In this document: piece after piece, positions 25,367-34,657 of the stretch
Layout: every line of letters begins with the position of its first letter
Numbering within the stretch: the first letter of the stretch is position 1
Assembly: GCA_014695255.1 (NCBI GenBank)
Contig: JACJNX010000077.1
Coordinates: 186,001 to 250,000 of the forward strand
Reading direction: 5' to 3'
From: Cyanobacteria bacterium FACHB-63
GTDB lineage: Bacteria; Cyanobacteriota; Cyanobacteriia; Leptolyngbyales; Leptolyngbyaceae
DNA length: 64,000 nt
Notes under the pieces: model-generated
Database searches by the model: none
Told to the model about the DNA's origin: nothing
What the model saw: only the letters and a program-made list of their open reading frames with translations
Made by a program: the position numbers and the translations under genes

Positions 25367-26140
25367 ATGTGTCAATTACTCGGAATGAATTGCAATGTTC
25401 CCACAGATATCTGCTTCTCGTTTGAGGGGTTTTCTGCGCGGGGCGGTCGAACCGATGAGCATCAAGACGGCTGGGGAATTGCGTTTTTTGAAGGAGCGGG
25501 AGTGCGATCGCTGATCGATATCAAGCCTGCGATCGCGTCTCCGGTGGCTGAGTTAGTTCGCAAGTATCCGATTCATTCGACTCATGTGATTGCTCATATT
25601 CGTAAAGCTACTTTCGGAAGAGTGGCGCTGGAAAATTGCCATCCGTTTCAGCGGGAATTGTGGGGGCGATATTGGGTGTTCGCACACAATGGGGATCTTC
25701 CGAATTTTGAGCCAGAAGCGGATGGAATTTATCGACCTGTGGGGCAAACCGACAGTGAACGGGCATTTTGTGTAATTTTGAATACGTTGCGGCAGACCTT
25801 TCCGATCGAGAAACCGAGTTCAACCGAGTTGTATCCGGTGCTGCGAGCTGTAACCGATCAAATCGCAAAATATGGGACGTTCAATTATTTATTTTCAGAC
25901 GGTGAAACTTTTTTTGTGCATTGTTCAACAAAGCTTTGCTACATTGTGCGGCAAGCTCCGTTTGCAGCCGCACATTTGATTGATGCAGATTTAACCGTCG
26001 ATTTTCAGGAGTTGACGAAACCGAGCGATCGGGTTGCCGTGATCGCGACGACTCCGTTGACCGATAACGAAGTGTGGACAACGATCGAGCCAGGCGAATT
26101 ATTAGCGTTTCAAGATGGCTTACCTGTGCGCTTCGCATGA
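25367..26140 (+). CDS. Class II glutamine amidotransferase (YafJ/DUG3-like)
   Basis: A 257-residue protein whose initiator methionine is followed by Cys2 (MCQLLGMNCN), the N-terminal nucleophile of Ntn-type glutaminases after Met removal. Supporting motifs are DEHQDGWGIAFF near 30-41, AHIRKATFG near 76 and HNGDLPNF near 110. It has the glutaminase domain alone, without a synthase domain, like YafJ and the yeast glutathione-degradation protein Dug3. A role in hydrolysing gamma-glutamyl compounds is possible. GAGGT lies just before the ATG. The next gene starts 15 bases downstream. Confidence 0.9.
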   Translation: MCQLLGMNCNVPTDICFSFEGFSARGGRTDEHQDGWGIAFFEGAGVRSLIDIKPAIASPVAELVRKYPIHSTHVIAHIRKATFGRVALENCHPFQRELWGRYWVFAHNGDLPNFEPEADGIYRPVGQTDSERAFCVILNTLRQTFPIEKPSSTELYPVLRAVTDQIAKYGTFNYLFSDGETFFVHCSTKLCYIVRQAPFAAAHLIDADLTVDFQELTKPSDRVAVIATTPLTDNEVWTTIEPGELLAFQDGLPVRFA

Positions 26141-26154
26141 GATAGCATGAAAAA

Positions 26155-27363
26155 ATGCTTGATTTACTGTTGATTGCGAGTGTCGGATTTTTAGGCAGCT
26201 TCGGTCATTGCTTGGGGATGTGTAGCCCTTTGACCGTGGCATTTTCGCTATCTCGCGAACGCGGTTCCAGATGGCAGCAAATTCAATTTAATCTCCTGCT
26301 GAATTTTGGCAGAGTCTTGAGTTATGCGATCGTCGGAGCAACGATCGGCGCATTGGGATCGGTGCTAATTGCAGGCGGACAACTCGCGGGGATCGATAGT
26401 GGACTGAGACGCGGATTGGCGATCGGCACCGGGTTGCTTCTAATTTGGTTTGGACTGTCGAATATTAATGCGAATTGGCTACCGCGTGTTCCGATTTTGC
26501 ATCCGATTCAGGGGAAATTGCACGATCGCTTTAATTCGCTGATGTCAGAATTAGCGCGATCCGATAACTGGTGGACTCCTGCACTGCTGGGTATGATTTG
26601 GGGCTTAATTCCCTGTGGTTTTCTTTATGCAGCACAAATCAAAGCGGCTGAAACGGGAAATGTAGCTCAAGGTGCTTTAACGATGTTGGCGTTCGGGTTG
26701 GGAACTGCGCCAATGATGATTAGTACCGGATTGTTTGCGTCGGCGTTGAGTCGCGATCGCAGAAGTCAGCTATTCAAATTGGGCGGTTGGGTCACTTTGA
26801 CGATCGGTCTTTTGACATTGCTCAGAAGCAGCGATATGGTCGATTACACCGGACATGCGGCTCTGATTTGTCTGATGTTAGCGCTGATTGCGCGACCGAT
26901 TAGTCGAATTTGGGCGGCTCCGTTGCAGTATCGACGAGCGTTAGGAGTTGGGGCGTTTGTGTTGTCTTGTGCCCACATTGGACATTATCTCGACCATACG
27001 TTTAACTGGAACTTAAGCGCGATCGCGTTTCTGCTTCCAACTCAGCAAGCAGGAATGTGGTCGGGAATTTCAGCCTTCGGGTTAATGTTACCCGCAGCAT
27101 TCACAAGCTTTAATCAAGCGGTTTCTAAACTCGGTTTAATTTGGCGAAAGATTCATTCATTAAGTGTTCCAGCTTTGATTCTAGCTGCGATTCATACAAG
27201 TTTATCTGGCTCGAATTACTTAGGCGAAATTAGCGTTGATTCTAATAATCGTTTTAGAGTTGGCGTTCTGATCTTCTTAGTGATTAGCGTATTTTTAATG
27301 CGATCGCGCTTCTTCTGGTCGCTGCTCTCATTGGAAAAATGGTATGTTGCACCTAAAAAATAA
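26155..27363 (+). CDS. DsbD_2/UreH-type metal transporter fused to ferric-reductase-like membrane domain
   Basis: A 402-residue polytopic membrane protein. The N-terminal half has six helices of the sulfite-exporter TauE/DsbD_2 group with the GHCLGMC motif at residues 17-23, and a second matching segment (WGLIPCGFLYAAQ). The C-terminal half (from about 260) resembles a ferric-reductase-like domain: RRALGVGAFVLSCAHIGHYLDH and later WRKIHSLSVPALILAAIHTS supply paired histidines able to bind haem. The fusion suggests coupled metal transport and reduction. Its last 20 bases overlap the next gene, a possible periplasmic copper protein, so copper handling for plastocyanin or oxidase is a reasonable guess. 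Confidence 0.8.
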   Translation: MLDLLLIASVGFLGSFGHCLGMCSPLTVAFSLSRERGSRWQQIQFNLLLNFGRVLSYAIVGATIGALGSVLIAGGQLAGIDSGLRRGLAIGTGLLLIWFGLSNINANWLPRVPILHPIQGKLHDRFNSLMSELARSDNWWTPALLGMIWGLIPCGFLYAAQIKAAETGNVAQGALTMLAFGLGTAPMMISTGLFASALSRDRRSQLFKLGGWVTLTIGLLTLLRSSDMVDYTGHAALICLMLALIARPISRIWAAPLQYRRALGVGAFVLSCAHIGHYLDHTFNWNLSAIAFLLPTQQAGMWSGISAFGLMLPAAFTSFNQAVSKLGLIWRKIHSLSVPALILAAIHTSLSGSNYLGEISVDSNNRFRVGVLIFLVISVFLMRSRFFWSLLSLEKWYVAPKK

Positions 27364-27904
27364 ATCGGTTTATCTCATTCCCTTTTTACTGTTTGCCTCA
27401 CCTGCTCTCGCTCACAACGTTAAAACCGAGGGCAACGTTGCATCCACTTTTCACATCGAACCGAACCACAATCCGAGAGCCGGAGAAGTTTCACAAGCTT
27501 GGTTTGCCTTAACAAAAGCTGGCGGTGAAGTGATTCCGCTCGATCGTTGTAACTGTCAGCTAACGATTAAAGCGAACAACCAGACGATCGCTCAACCCAC
27601 ATTAAAATCAATTTCAGCCGAACAATACAAAGGCATCCCAGGTGCAGAAGTCACTTTCCCCAAAGCCGGAATTTACACGCTAGAAATCAGTGGCGCACCG
27701 AAAGCAAACAACGACTTCAGCGCTTTCAAATTCGCCTACGATGTCACCGTTCAGGCTGGAGCCGCTCCCCAATCGAGTCCTGTCGCTCAAGTTCCTCAAG
27801 CCTCAACTCCCGCACCTCAAACAAATTGGATACTTCCGGTTGCGATCGCAGCGATCGTTCTCTCTGCGGCAGCCTGGTTTGTAAAGAGAACTGTTAAAAA
27901 CTAA
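27344..27904 (+). CDS. Exported, membrane-anchored protein with possible copper site
   Basis: A 186-residue protein with a clear signal peptide ending in ASPALA before HNVK, so the mature chain would begin with histidine, as in CopC-like and other histidine-brace copper proteins. The body is beta-rich (FHIEPNHNPRAGEVSQAWFAL, then DRCNCQLTI), followed by a Pro/Gln/Ser linker (about 140-162) and a C-terminal membrane helix with a positive tail. This topology puts the domain outside the cytoplasmic membrane. I do not recognise a named family. Overlap with the upstream metal-transporter fusion supports joint function in metal delivery. Confidence 0.82.
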   Translation: MLHLKNKSVYLIPFLLFASPALAHNVKTEGNVASTFHIEPNHNPRAGEVSQAWFALTKAGGEVIPLDRCNCQLTIKANNQTIAQPTLKSISAEQYKGIPGAEVTFPKAGIYTLEISGAPKANNDFSAFKFAYDVTVQAGAAPQSSPVAQVPQASTPAPQTNWILPVAIAAIVLSAAAWFVKRTVKN

Positions 27905-27961
27905 CAGAATCACAGATTCGCGTCAAAATAGGAAATGCGAAGCATTCCCGGATGAGCGACT

Positions 27962-29689
27962 ATGATTGATCACGATGTCATTATTGTTGGCGGTGGGCTG
28001 GCAGGATCACGTGCAGCCTTAGAAATTGTCCGCACGAATCCGAGCTTGAGCGTGGCTGTCGTTGCCAAAACTCACCCGATTCGATCGCACTCCGTCGCGG
28101 CTCAAGGCGGCATGGCAGCCTCACTCAAAAACGTTGATGAAACCGATTCTTGGGAAGCTCACGCCTTCGATACGGTGAAGGGTTCAGATTATCTCGCCGA
28201 TCAAGATGCCGTCGCCATTCTGACCCAAGAAGCCCCCGATGTGGTGATCGACCTTGAACACATGGGAGTGTTATTTTCGCGGCTTCCTGATGGTCGCATT
28301 GCTCAACGAGCTTTCGGCGGACATTCTCACAATCGCACCTGTTACGCCGCAGATAAAACCGGACACGCGATTCTGCATGAATTGATCTGCAACTTGATGA
28401 AGTATGGAGTCAAGATCTACGAAGAATGGTATGTGATGCGTCTGATCCTCGAAGATGGACAGGCAAAAGGGGTGGTGATGTATCACTTACTCGATGGACA
28501 GATCGAGATCGTTCGAGCAAAAGCGGTGATGTTTGCGACAGGTGGGTATGGGCGCGTTTATAACACCACTTCCAATGATTACGCTTCGACGGGTGACGGA
28601 TTAGCGATGACTGCAATGGCAGGTCTACCGCTTGAGGACATGGAATTTGTGCAGTTTCATCCCACAGGGCTGTATCCGGTCGGTGTGTTGATTTCGGAAG
28701 CAGTGCGGGGTGAAGGCGCGTATCTGATCAACAGTGAGGGAGAGCGCTTTATGTCGCGGTATGCTCCGAGTCGGATGGAGCTTGCCCCGCGTGATATTAC
28801 CTCACGCGCGATCGTCTCTGAGATTCGAGCGGGACGCGGCATTAATCCCGATGGTAGTCCGGGTGGTGCTTATGTCTATCTTGATTTGCGGCACATGGGC
28901 AAAGAAAAAATCATGAGCCGGGTTCCCTTCTGTTGGGAAGAAGCGCATCGCTTAGTTGGAGTCGATGCGGTGACTGAACCGATGCCCGTTCGTCCAACGG
29001 TGCATTACTGTATGGGCGGCATTCCGGTGAACACAGATGGACAAGTTCGGGCGGGAGCCGATGAGTTTGTCGATGGATTTTTTGCGGCAGGTGAGACTTC
29101 CTGTGTATCGGTGCATGGTGCGAATCGATTGGGTAGTAATTCGCTGTTGGAATGTGTGGTCTATGGACGAAGAACGGGGGCTGCAATCGCTCAATTTGTC
29201 CAAAATCGCAAGCTACCGGATCTGAATGTCGATCGCTACATCCAAGATGCGAAGCAACAGATCCAAGCGTTGTTTGAGCAATCAGGACAATACCGCATTC
29301 ACGAAATTCGCCAAGCGTATCAAGACTGTATGACCGAGCATTGTGGCGTGTTCCGTACCGAAGACGTGATGCAAACGGGACTCGCTAAACTGCGGGAATT
29401 GCAGCAGAAATACAGTCAAATTCGGCTCGACGATCGTGGAACAGTTTGGAACACTGAGCTAGTTGAAGCGTTAGAGCTGCGATCGCTGTTTGTTGTGGGC
29501 GAAATGATTCTATTTTCTGCAATCAACCGCAAAGAAAGTCGAGGCTCACATTGCCGTGAGGACTATGTTCAGCGCGATGATTCCAACTTCTTGAAGCATA
29601 CATTGGCATATTATTCTGCGGCTGGCATTGATATTAACTATATGCCTGTTGTAATCAATCAGTTTGAACCTCAAGAGCGGAAATATTGA
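27962..29689 (+). CDS. sdhA: Succinate dehydrogenase/fumarate reductase flavoprotein subunit
   Basis: A 575-residue flavoprotein that oxidises succinate to fumarate and feeds electrons to quinone. It has the N-terminal FAD motif [16 protein letters not shown], the covalent-flavin histidine region [12 protein letters not shown] near 43, the catalytic arginine region [13 protein letters not shown], and [12 protein letters not shown] near 352. The iron-sulfur subunit lies about 18 kb away on the opposite strand and no membrane anchor gene is seen here. Fumarate made by the fumarylacetoacetase at the left edge enters the same pool. Confidence 0.94.
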   Translation: MIDHDVIIVGGGLAGSRAALEIVRTNPSLSVAVVAKTHPIRSHSVAAQGGMAASLKNVDETDSWEAHAFDTVKGSDYLADQDAVAILTQEAPDVVIDLEHMGVLFSRLPDGRIAQRAFGGHSHNRTCYAADKTGHAILHELICNLMKYGVKIYEEWYVMRLILEDGQAKGVVMYHLLDGQIEIVRAKAVMFATGGYGRVYNTTSNDYASTGDGLAMTAMAGLPLEDMEFVQFHPTGLYPVGVLISEAVRGEGAYLINSEGERFMSRYAPSRMELAPRDITSRAIVSEIRAGRGINPDGSPGGAYVYLDLRHMGKEKIMSRVPFCWEEAHRLVGVDAVTEPMPVRPTVHYCMGGIPVNTDGQVRAGADEFVDGFFAAGETSCVSVHGANRLGSNSLLECVVYGRRTGAAIAQFVQNRKLPDLNVDRYIQDAKQQIQALFEQSGQYRIHEIRQAYQDCMTEHCGVFRTEDVMQTGLAKLRELQQKYSQIRLDDRGTVWNTELVEALELRSLFVVGEMILFSAINRKESRGSHCREDYVQRDDSNFLKHTLAYYSAAGIDINYMPVVINQFEPQERKY

Positions 29690-29793
29690 ATACCTAGACA
29701 AATAGCTAGGTTAAGTTCTACCCGAATCTCTGATGCTGGTTATGAAAGGGTTACGGCATTCTGGAAACAGGAAATCGTTTACCCCCAAACTCT

Positions 29794-30726
29794 ATGACAG
29801 AATTAACCGCGCTAGCGTTCTCGAATCAGTTATCTGATGCCGTTGAGAAAGCCGCGTCCTCGATCGCTGCCGTGAATGCCCGCAGACGACGCGGCTCTAG
29901 TGGCGTTCACTGGCGCAAAAATTTCATCATCACTGCCGATCACACGATTCAACAAGACGAAGAAATCAGCGTCATTCTGCCGGATGGACAATCGATCGCA
30001 GCCACGATCGCCGGACGAGATTCAACAATGGATTTAGCTGTCCTGCGTCTCGAATCGATCGATCTTCCGACGGCTGAAATTGCCTCCGCTCAAACGAAAG
30101 TCGGTCAAATTGTGCTGGCTGTGTCGAAGAGTGCAGAAGGTTCAACCAATGCCAGCATGGGCATTGTGAGTTCAATCAGTGGGGATTGGCAGCGCCCCGA
30201 ACATCATCACCGACATGGCAGACGATCGAGAAGCACGATCGCACAATTGATCCAGCCTGCTTTAATGATGTATCCCGGTTTCTCCGGTGGTGCCTTGATC
30301 AATCCTGAAGGACAAGTGCTTGGAATTAACACAGCAGGAGCGCGACATCTACCACTCACGATTCCGGCAGCAATGGTTGATCGTGTTTTGGATCAGTTAC
30401 TCCAAACCGGACGCATTGCAAGAGGCTACTTAGGTTTAGGAATGCAGGCGATTCGATTACCGGATGCACTATGTCGATCGCTCAATCTCTCTAGTCAAAC
30501 AGGTGTGATTATCGTCAGCGTTGAACCTGGTTCGCCTGCGGATGTAGCAGGTGTGCTGCTGGGTGACATTCTAGTTGCGCTGAATGAGAGCGCGATCGAA
30601 GATGTCAGCGATGTTCACGCGATGCTGAGTTCTGAGCAAGTCGGACAACCTTTAACGGCAAAAATTGTGCGGGGTGGGGTACTAACCGAAAAAACCATCA
30701 TTGTTGGAGAAAGACCAGGGAGGTAA
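29794..30726 (+). CDS. HtrA-like serine protease with PDZ domain (first copy)
   Basis: A 310-residue trypsin-like protease with a C-terminal PDZ domain (about 205-305, starting RGYLGLGMQA). The triad is His in TADHTI, Asp in MDLAVLRL and Ser in GFSGGAL; the usual GNSGG reads GFSGG. A histidine/arginine-rich loop (HHHRHGRRSR near 142-151) precedes the serine. There is no signal peptide or membrane helix, unlike typical Deg proteases, so a cytoplasmic location is likely. The next gene, a second HtrA-like protease, begins six bases downstream, with an atypical response regulator after that. Confidence 0.88.
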   Translation: MTELTALAFSNQLSDAVEKAASSIAAVNARRRRGSSGVHWRKNFIITADHTIQQDEEISVILPDGQSIAATIAGRDSTMDLAVLRLESIDLPTAEIASAQTKVGQIVLAVSKSAEGSTNASMGIVSSISGDWQRPEHHHRHGRRSRSTIAQLIQPALMMYPGFSGGALINPEGQVLGINTAGARHLPLTIPAAMVDRVLDQLLQTGRIARGYLGLGMQAIRLPDALCRSLNLSSQTGVIIVSVEPGSPADVAGVLLGDILVALNESAIEDVSDVHAMLSSEQVGQPLTAKIVRGGVLTEKTIIVGERPGR

Positions 30727-30732
30727 TCGTCG

Positions 30733-31575
30733 ATGTCACTTACAGAAAGTTTTGCTGCTATTGTTGAACCCCTGCGTCGATCCACCGTCCAGGTTCGAGT
30801 AGGAAGACGTGGTTTTGGTTCGGGAGTCATTTGGCGATCCAATGGTTTGATCATCACGAATGATCACGTTGTTCGAGGTCAAGAGCCGATTATTGAACTA
30901 TCAGACGGTCGAACTTTTGCAGCGACGATCGCAGGTCGAAACCCACAGCGCGATTTAGCCGCACTACGAATTGATGTTACGAATCTACCTGCAATCACTA
31001 TCGGAGATTCAGAGCAAATCCGAGTCGGAGAGTTAGTGTTTGCGGTGGGCAATCCGGGCGGAACAGTTGGTGCAGTAACGGCAGGAATTATTCACACGAT
31101 CGAGTCAAAGAATGCTTGGATTCAAGCGGATGTACGGTTAGCTCCAGGTAATTCTGGTGGTGCATTAGCTAACGCGAAAGGAGAGGTCATCGGCATCAAT
31201 ACGATGATCATGAATGGTAAGGGATTAGCTATTCCAAGTAAGGTTATAGAACAATTCCTCAAGAACATGGGCAATCATCCTTATCTGGGTGTTGAACTTC
31301 AAGCTGTGCGAGTTGCGATCGCCAGAAGACCTACTTATGGATGGTTAATTACTGCGATCGAGCCGAACGGCACTGCTCAAAAAGCTGGATTGCTGCCCGG
31401 AGACATTCTGATCGGTGTTCGCGGCACCATGTTCCAATCGCAGAACGAACTATTCTGGATTCTGCAAAACTCCAATGTTGGGGATGGTTTGACCCTTGAA
31501 TTTCTTCGAGGTGGGCAACACCTGAGCCGAAACGTTATCTTAGAAAGCCGCCACGATGAGCTGCAAGCTGCATGA
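30733..31575 (+). CDS. HtrA-like serine protease with PDZ domain (second copy)
   Basis: A 280-residue protease/PDZ protein with an intact triad: His in TNDHVV, Asp in RDLAALRI and Ser in PGNSGGAL (about residue 140). The PDZ domain starts near 175 (HPYLGVELQAVRVA). Again no signal peptide is present. It is tandem to the preceding protease and divergent from it in sequence, so the pair looks like an old duplication or an intentional hetero-pair. Its stop overlaps the ATG of the following regulator by four bases (ATGA), indicating coupling. Confidence 0.91.
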   Translation: MSLTESFAAIVEPLRRSTVQVRVGRRGFGSGVIWRSNGLIITNDHVVRGQEPIIELSDGRTFAATIAGRNPQRDLAALRIDVTNLPAITIGDSEQIRVGELVFAVGNPGGTVGAVTAGIIHTIESKNAWIQADVRLAPGNSGGALANAKGEVIGINTMIMNGKGLAIPSKVIEQFLKNMGNHPYLGVELQAVRVAIARRPTYGWLITAIEPNGTAQKAGLLPGDILIGVRGTMFQSQNELFWILQNSNVGDGLTLEFLRGGQHLSRNVILESRHDELQAA

Positions 31576-32156
31576 TTCGCGTGTTTATCATCGCTCAATC
31601 CCTTGTCACGCAAGCAGGACTAACAGCATTACTATCACCCGACTTAGAAATTGCGGGTAGTGCGATTCGTCCTGCTTCGATTGCTTCTGCGATCGACCCT
31701 TCTGATGCCACTGTGATTCTGATCGAACAAGATGCACTAGCTGACTTTTCTGAAGTTGAAATCCCGATTGTTTTACTGATTGAAGAGAGTTCAGCAATTG
31801 CAGATTACTTACAGTCGAATGTTCGCTCTATTCTACCGAGCGATGTTTCTCGCGAACAACTCATCGAAGCCATCAAAGCCACTTCAGCAGGGCTAACCGT
31901 CTTGCACCCTGATTTAGTCGAATCATTGTTAATTCCAACGGTGCGATCGTCAGAGCCAGCCCCGTTAACGCCGCGTGAAATTGAAGTGCTGAGAATGTTG
32001 GCAGAAGGATTGGGAAACAAAGCGATCGCGCAACATCTCAATCTATCCGAACACACCGTGAAATTTCACATCAGTTCGATTTTCAGTAAGCTTGATGTTT
32101 CAAGCCGAACGGAAGCCGTCATCCTGGGTGCAAAACAAGGCTGGATTTTGCTTTAG
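31572..32156 (+). CDS. LuxR-type response regulator with degenerate receiver
   Basis: A 194-residue protein. The C-terminal domain (about 130-190) is a canonical LuxR/NarL helix-turn-helix: LTPREIEVLRMLAEGLGNKAIA then HTVKFHISSIFSKL. The N-terminal domain follows the receiver pattern in length and hydrophobicity but lacks the acidic pair after strand 1 (IRVFIIAQSL) and the phosphoacceptor aspartate after strand 3 (TVILIEQDAL). It is therefore probably not phosphorylated in the normal way. It is translationally coupled to the second HtrA-like protease, so it may be controlled by or linked to proteolysis. Confidence 0.88.
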   Translation: MIRVFIIAQSLVTQAGLTALLSPDLEIAGSAIRPASIASAIDPSDATVILIEQDALADFSEVEIPIVLLIEESSAIADYLQSNVRSILPSDVSREQLIEAIKATSAGLTVLHPDLVESLLIPTVRSSEPAPLTPREIEVLRMLAEGLGNKAIAQHLNLSEHTVKFHISSIFSKLDVSSRTEAVILGAKQGWILL

Positions 32157-32847
32157 AAACAATTCGCGTTAAAATAACGCCTGTGCTAACCAGAAGTTGT
32201 TCACCGTAGTTCATTGTTATAAATCAGACAAAATTAGAATGAACACCTAACAATTTAAGGTGCGATCGCAGCGTTAGTTTCCTTGCAGAAGCCCGAAAGT
32301 TAAAGCTTTTAATCCTAAAACTCAGCAGTTGCTTTTGTAACTTGCTAAATCAACGCTCACGGAATTATTTGTCTAATCAGAAAATGCCGTTTTTCTGATG
32401 CTAATATAGCTTCAATAATCTCCGCTTTAGGGTGCTATCCACGTATTCAGAATCAGCTAGATAACTTTTATGGATGAGCCAAGATAACTTGACCCTCTAA
32501 GAGTTACCTGAGCTTGAGCATCATTTCCGCAGGCGGCGATGAATGCTCTTGAACTTCACTCGTGCAACTTCAAGAGCATTGCGGTTTTCGGCATTTCACA
32601 ACAGCCCTACTCGACTACTTTGCGCGGCATCGGCGGTTTCGCCAGGATTCAGAGCGATTGTAGTCGTGACAATACTGGACATTAGCTTTTGAGCGTTAGT
32701 TTAGAACTGTCAGAGTTAACCCGCCCAAAGCACTGTTTAACTCAGAGCAGAGATCGTGGTGACTGTGCTGTTGAGGTGATTCAGCTTTCATCTATTCGCT
32801 TTCATCTATTCATAGTCATAGAGTCCGCTCACGAATGGTTGGTGTCC
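32157..32847. promoter_or_regulatory. Long upstream region of the WD40/GTPase locus with a 12-base inverted repeat
   Basis: Nearly 700 bases without a convincing gene. It holds GCGTTAAAATAACGC (32166-32180), which may end the upstream operon, and a perfect 12-base inverted repeat AATGCTCTTGAA (32542-32553) / TTCAAGAGCATT (32569-32580) with a 15-base loop, not followed by a proper T-run. An in-frame TTG far upstream of the WD40 gene exists, but I prefer the ATG at 32848. Confidence 0.5.
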
Positions 32848-34641
32848 ATGTCTCTGCGCTTAGGTCAGCTTATCTATACCAGTTTTACTAAATTGGGCTT
32901 TCAAGCCTTAACCAGTGCAGCGGTTCCTGCTGAAATTCACCAAGCTTTTATCGAACAAATTGTTCAGCAACATTGGGATTCTTATAATCCTCCCAGCGCT
33001 AATTACCGAGCCGCGTATCTTTACCAAATTTCTTCCGATCAGACCTTATTTGGCTGGCTATATAACGATGGAGCAGATAACTTTCATCGCAGTCACGTTC
33101 CTTATTTTGTCTGTTATTACCTGGCAAACTCCCTGCAAAGCAATGAACTGAAGACGATCTTTACGTGCTTGTTAAAGGGACCGATCGAACTTGTCGATCG
33201 CGACTCTCAGCCGCAGTCCCTTAAAGAAATTGAGATTTCAAATGAGTCGTATCAGTCTGCGCGTCTAGGGATTGGAATTTTTGCCGCAATTCAAAAGCAA
33301 GCGCATTTGAGCATACAGCAGGATCGATTGTTTCGGATGTTTGTGTCTGAAGATCCTACGGGATATCACGTTAAGGTTGCGACTTCAATCAGCGTCGAGG
33401 AAAACGCTCGAAACCAGGTTAAAGCCCCGAAAATGTTAAGCAGTCTAACCGATGAACAACAAGCCGGAACTGATGCCACCGTTGCTTCAGAGCCGCAATC
33501 GGTAGAAGATTACTCAAAGCTGCTCGAAGAATTAATTGCTCGATCGCAGCTCGAACCAGAGCAGCCGATTCTGTTATCCAATGCTCAACTGAGTGCGAAT
33601 CAGTCTGCGCCGAGTCCTATCTGGAAAGCTGGCGCGATCGGGATTGCCGCTCTGATTGCCTTGGGGTCGATTAGCGTTTATCTGCTTCAGAGTGCTCCGA
33701 GTGCAGTCGTGCCGTCGTCTTCTAGCCAGCATTCGATCGCTGAATCGAGCAGCCCGCTGCTAGAAAAATCCTTTCTAGATACCGCTCCGGTTTGGTCAGT
33801 CGCTTTAAGTCCGGATGGACAAACCGTGATCGGCAGCGGAGCCAATCAAGCGATTAAAGTCTGGAACATTGAAACCGGGAAAGTGATCAAAACGCTTTCG
33901 GGACACCAGGATGTCGTGCGATGGCTGATGCTGACGCAGAATGGCAACACCCTGATCAGTGGGAGCGGCGATCGCACGATCAAGATTTGGAATCTGCAAA
34001 CGAATCAAGTGATGCAAACACTGAATCAAGGCAGTCCCGTTTGGGGACTCGCGCTCAGCCTAGACGAAAAGACTTTGTATAGTGGTGGCGAAGACGGTGC
34101 GCTGAAGCTGTGGCAATTCCCAAACGGAACACTGCTTGGAACAATTGCGGCTCATCAAAGACAAATTTTCTCGGTTGCCATTAGCCCCAACGGAAAAATC
34201 GTTGCCACTGCCAGTCTCGATCGCACGATTAAGCTGTGGAATGCTCAAACGGGTGCCTTGGTAAGAACGATCACCGGGCATACCGATGCGGTTCGCGCCG
34301 TCGTCTTTAGTCCAGACGGGAAAACTCTTGCGAGTGCAAGCTGGGATAAAACGCTGAAGCTTTGGAATTGGCAAAGCGGAGCATTGATTCGTACCTGGGT
34401 TGGACACCAAGCACGGGTGGTTGATGTCCGCTTTAGTCCAGACGGACAAACTTTAATCAGTGGTAGCGTCGATCACACAATCAATGTTTGGGCAGTTCAA
34501 GACGGCACCCTGCTGCGATCGCTCTCGGATCACGGCGATTGGGTGTTATCGCTCTCGATTGCTCCTCAGTCCACCACCGCATCAAGCCGCTTCGCGAGTG
34601 GCAGCAAAGACGAAACGATTCGCATTTGGAAGTTTCCTTGA
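32848..34641 (+). CDS. Membrane WD40 protein with novel N-terminal domain (copy A)
   Basis: A 597-residue protein in three parts. Residues 1 to about 180 form a globular domain (LGQLIYTSF, FGWLYNDGADN, RSHVPYFVCYYL) shared with copy B. A variable acidic linker follows, then one membrane helix at about 262-282. From about 310 there are seven WD40 repeats, enough for one beta-propeller. The start at ATG 32848 is fixed by alignment with copy B, whose N-terminus is MSLLLGQLIYTSF. The N-terminal domain reminds me of GTPase-associated (GAP1-N-like) domains, but that is tentative. Next to it lie a pentapeptide lipoprotein (16 bases on) and a GTPase, suggesting a membrane signalling complex. Confidence 0.87.
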   Translation: MSLRLGQLIYTSFTKLGFQALTSAAVPAEIHQAFIEQIVQQHWDSYNPPSANYRAAYLYQISSDQTLFGWLYNDGADNFHRSHVPYFVCYYLANSLQSNELKTIFTCLLKGPIELVDRDSQPQSLKEIEISNESYQSARLGIGIFAAIQKQAHLSIQQDRLFRMFVSEDPTGYHVKVATSISVEENARNQVKAPKMLSSLTDEQQAGTDATVASEPQSVEDYSKLLEELIARSQLEPEQPILLSNAQLSANQSAPSPIWKAGAIGIAALIALGSISVYLLQSAPSAVVPSSSSQHSIAESSSPLLEKSFLDTAPVWSVALSPDGQTVIGSGANQAIKVWNIETGKVIKTLSGHQDVVRWLMLTQNGNTLISGSGDRTIKIWNLQTNQVMQTLNQGSPVWGLALSLDEKTLYSGGEDGALKLWQFPNGTLLGTIAAHQRQIFSVAISPNGKIVATASLDRTIKLWNAQTGALVRTITGHTDAVRAVVFSPDGKTLASASWDKTLKLWNWQSGALIRTWVGHQARVVDVRFSPDGQTLISGSVDHTINVWAVQDGTLLRSLSDHGDWVLSLSIAPQSTTASSRFASGSKDETIRIWKFP

Positions 34642-34657
34642 TAGGAGTCTATAAACG

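Noticed and set aside
32689-32847. 53-residue extension of WD40 copy A
   Set aside because: The paralogue starts at the equivalent of ATG 32848 and the extension has no counterpart there.
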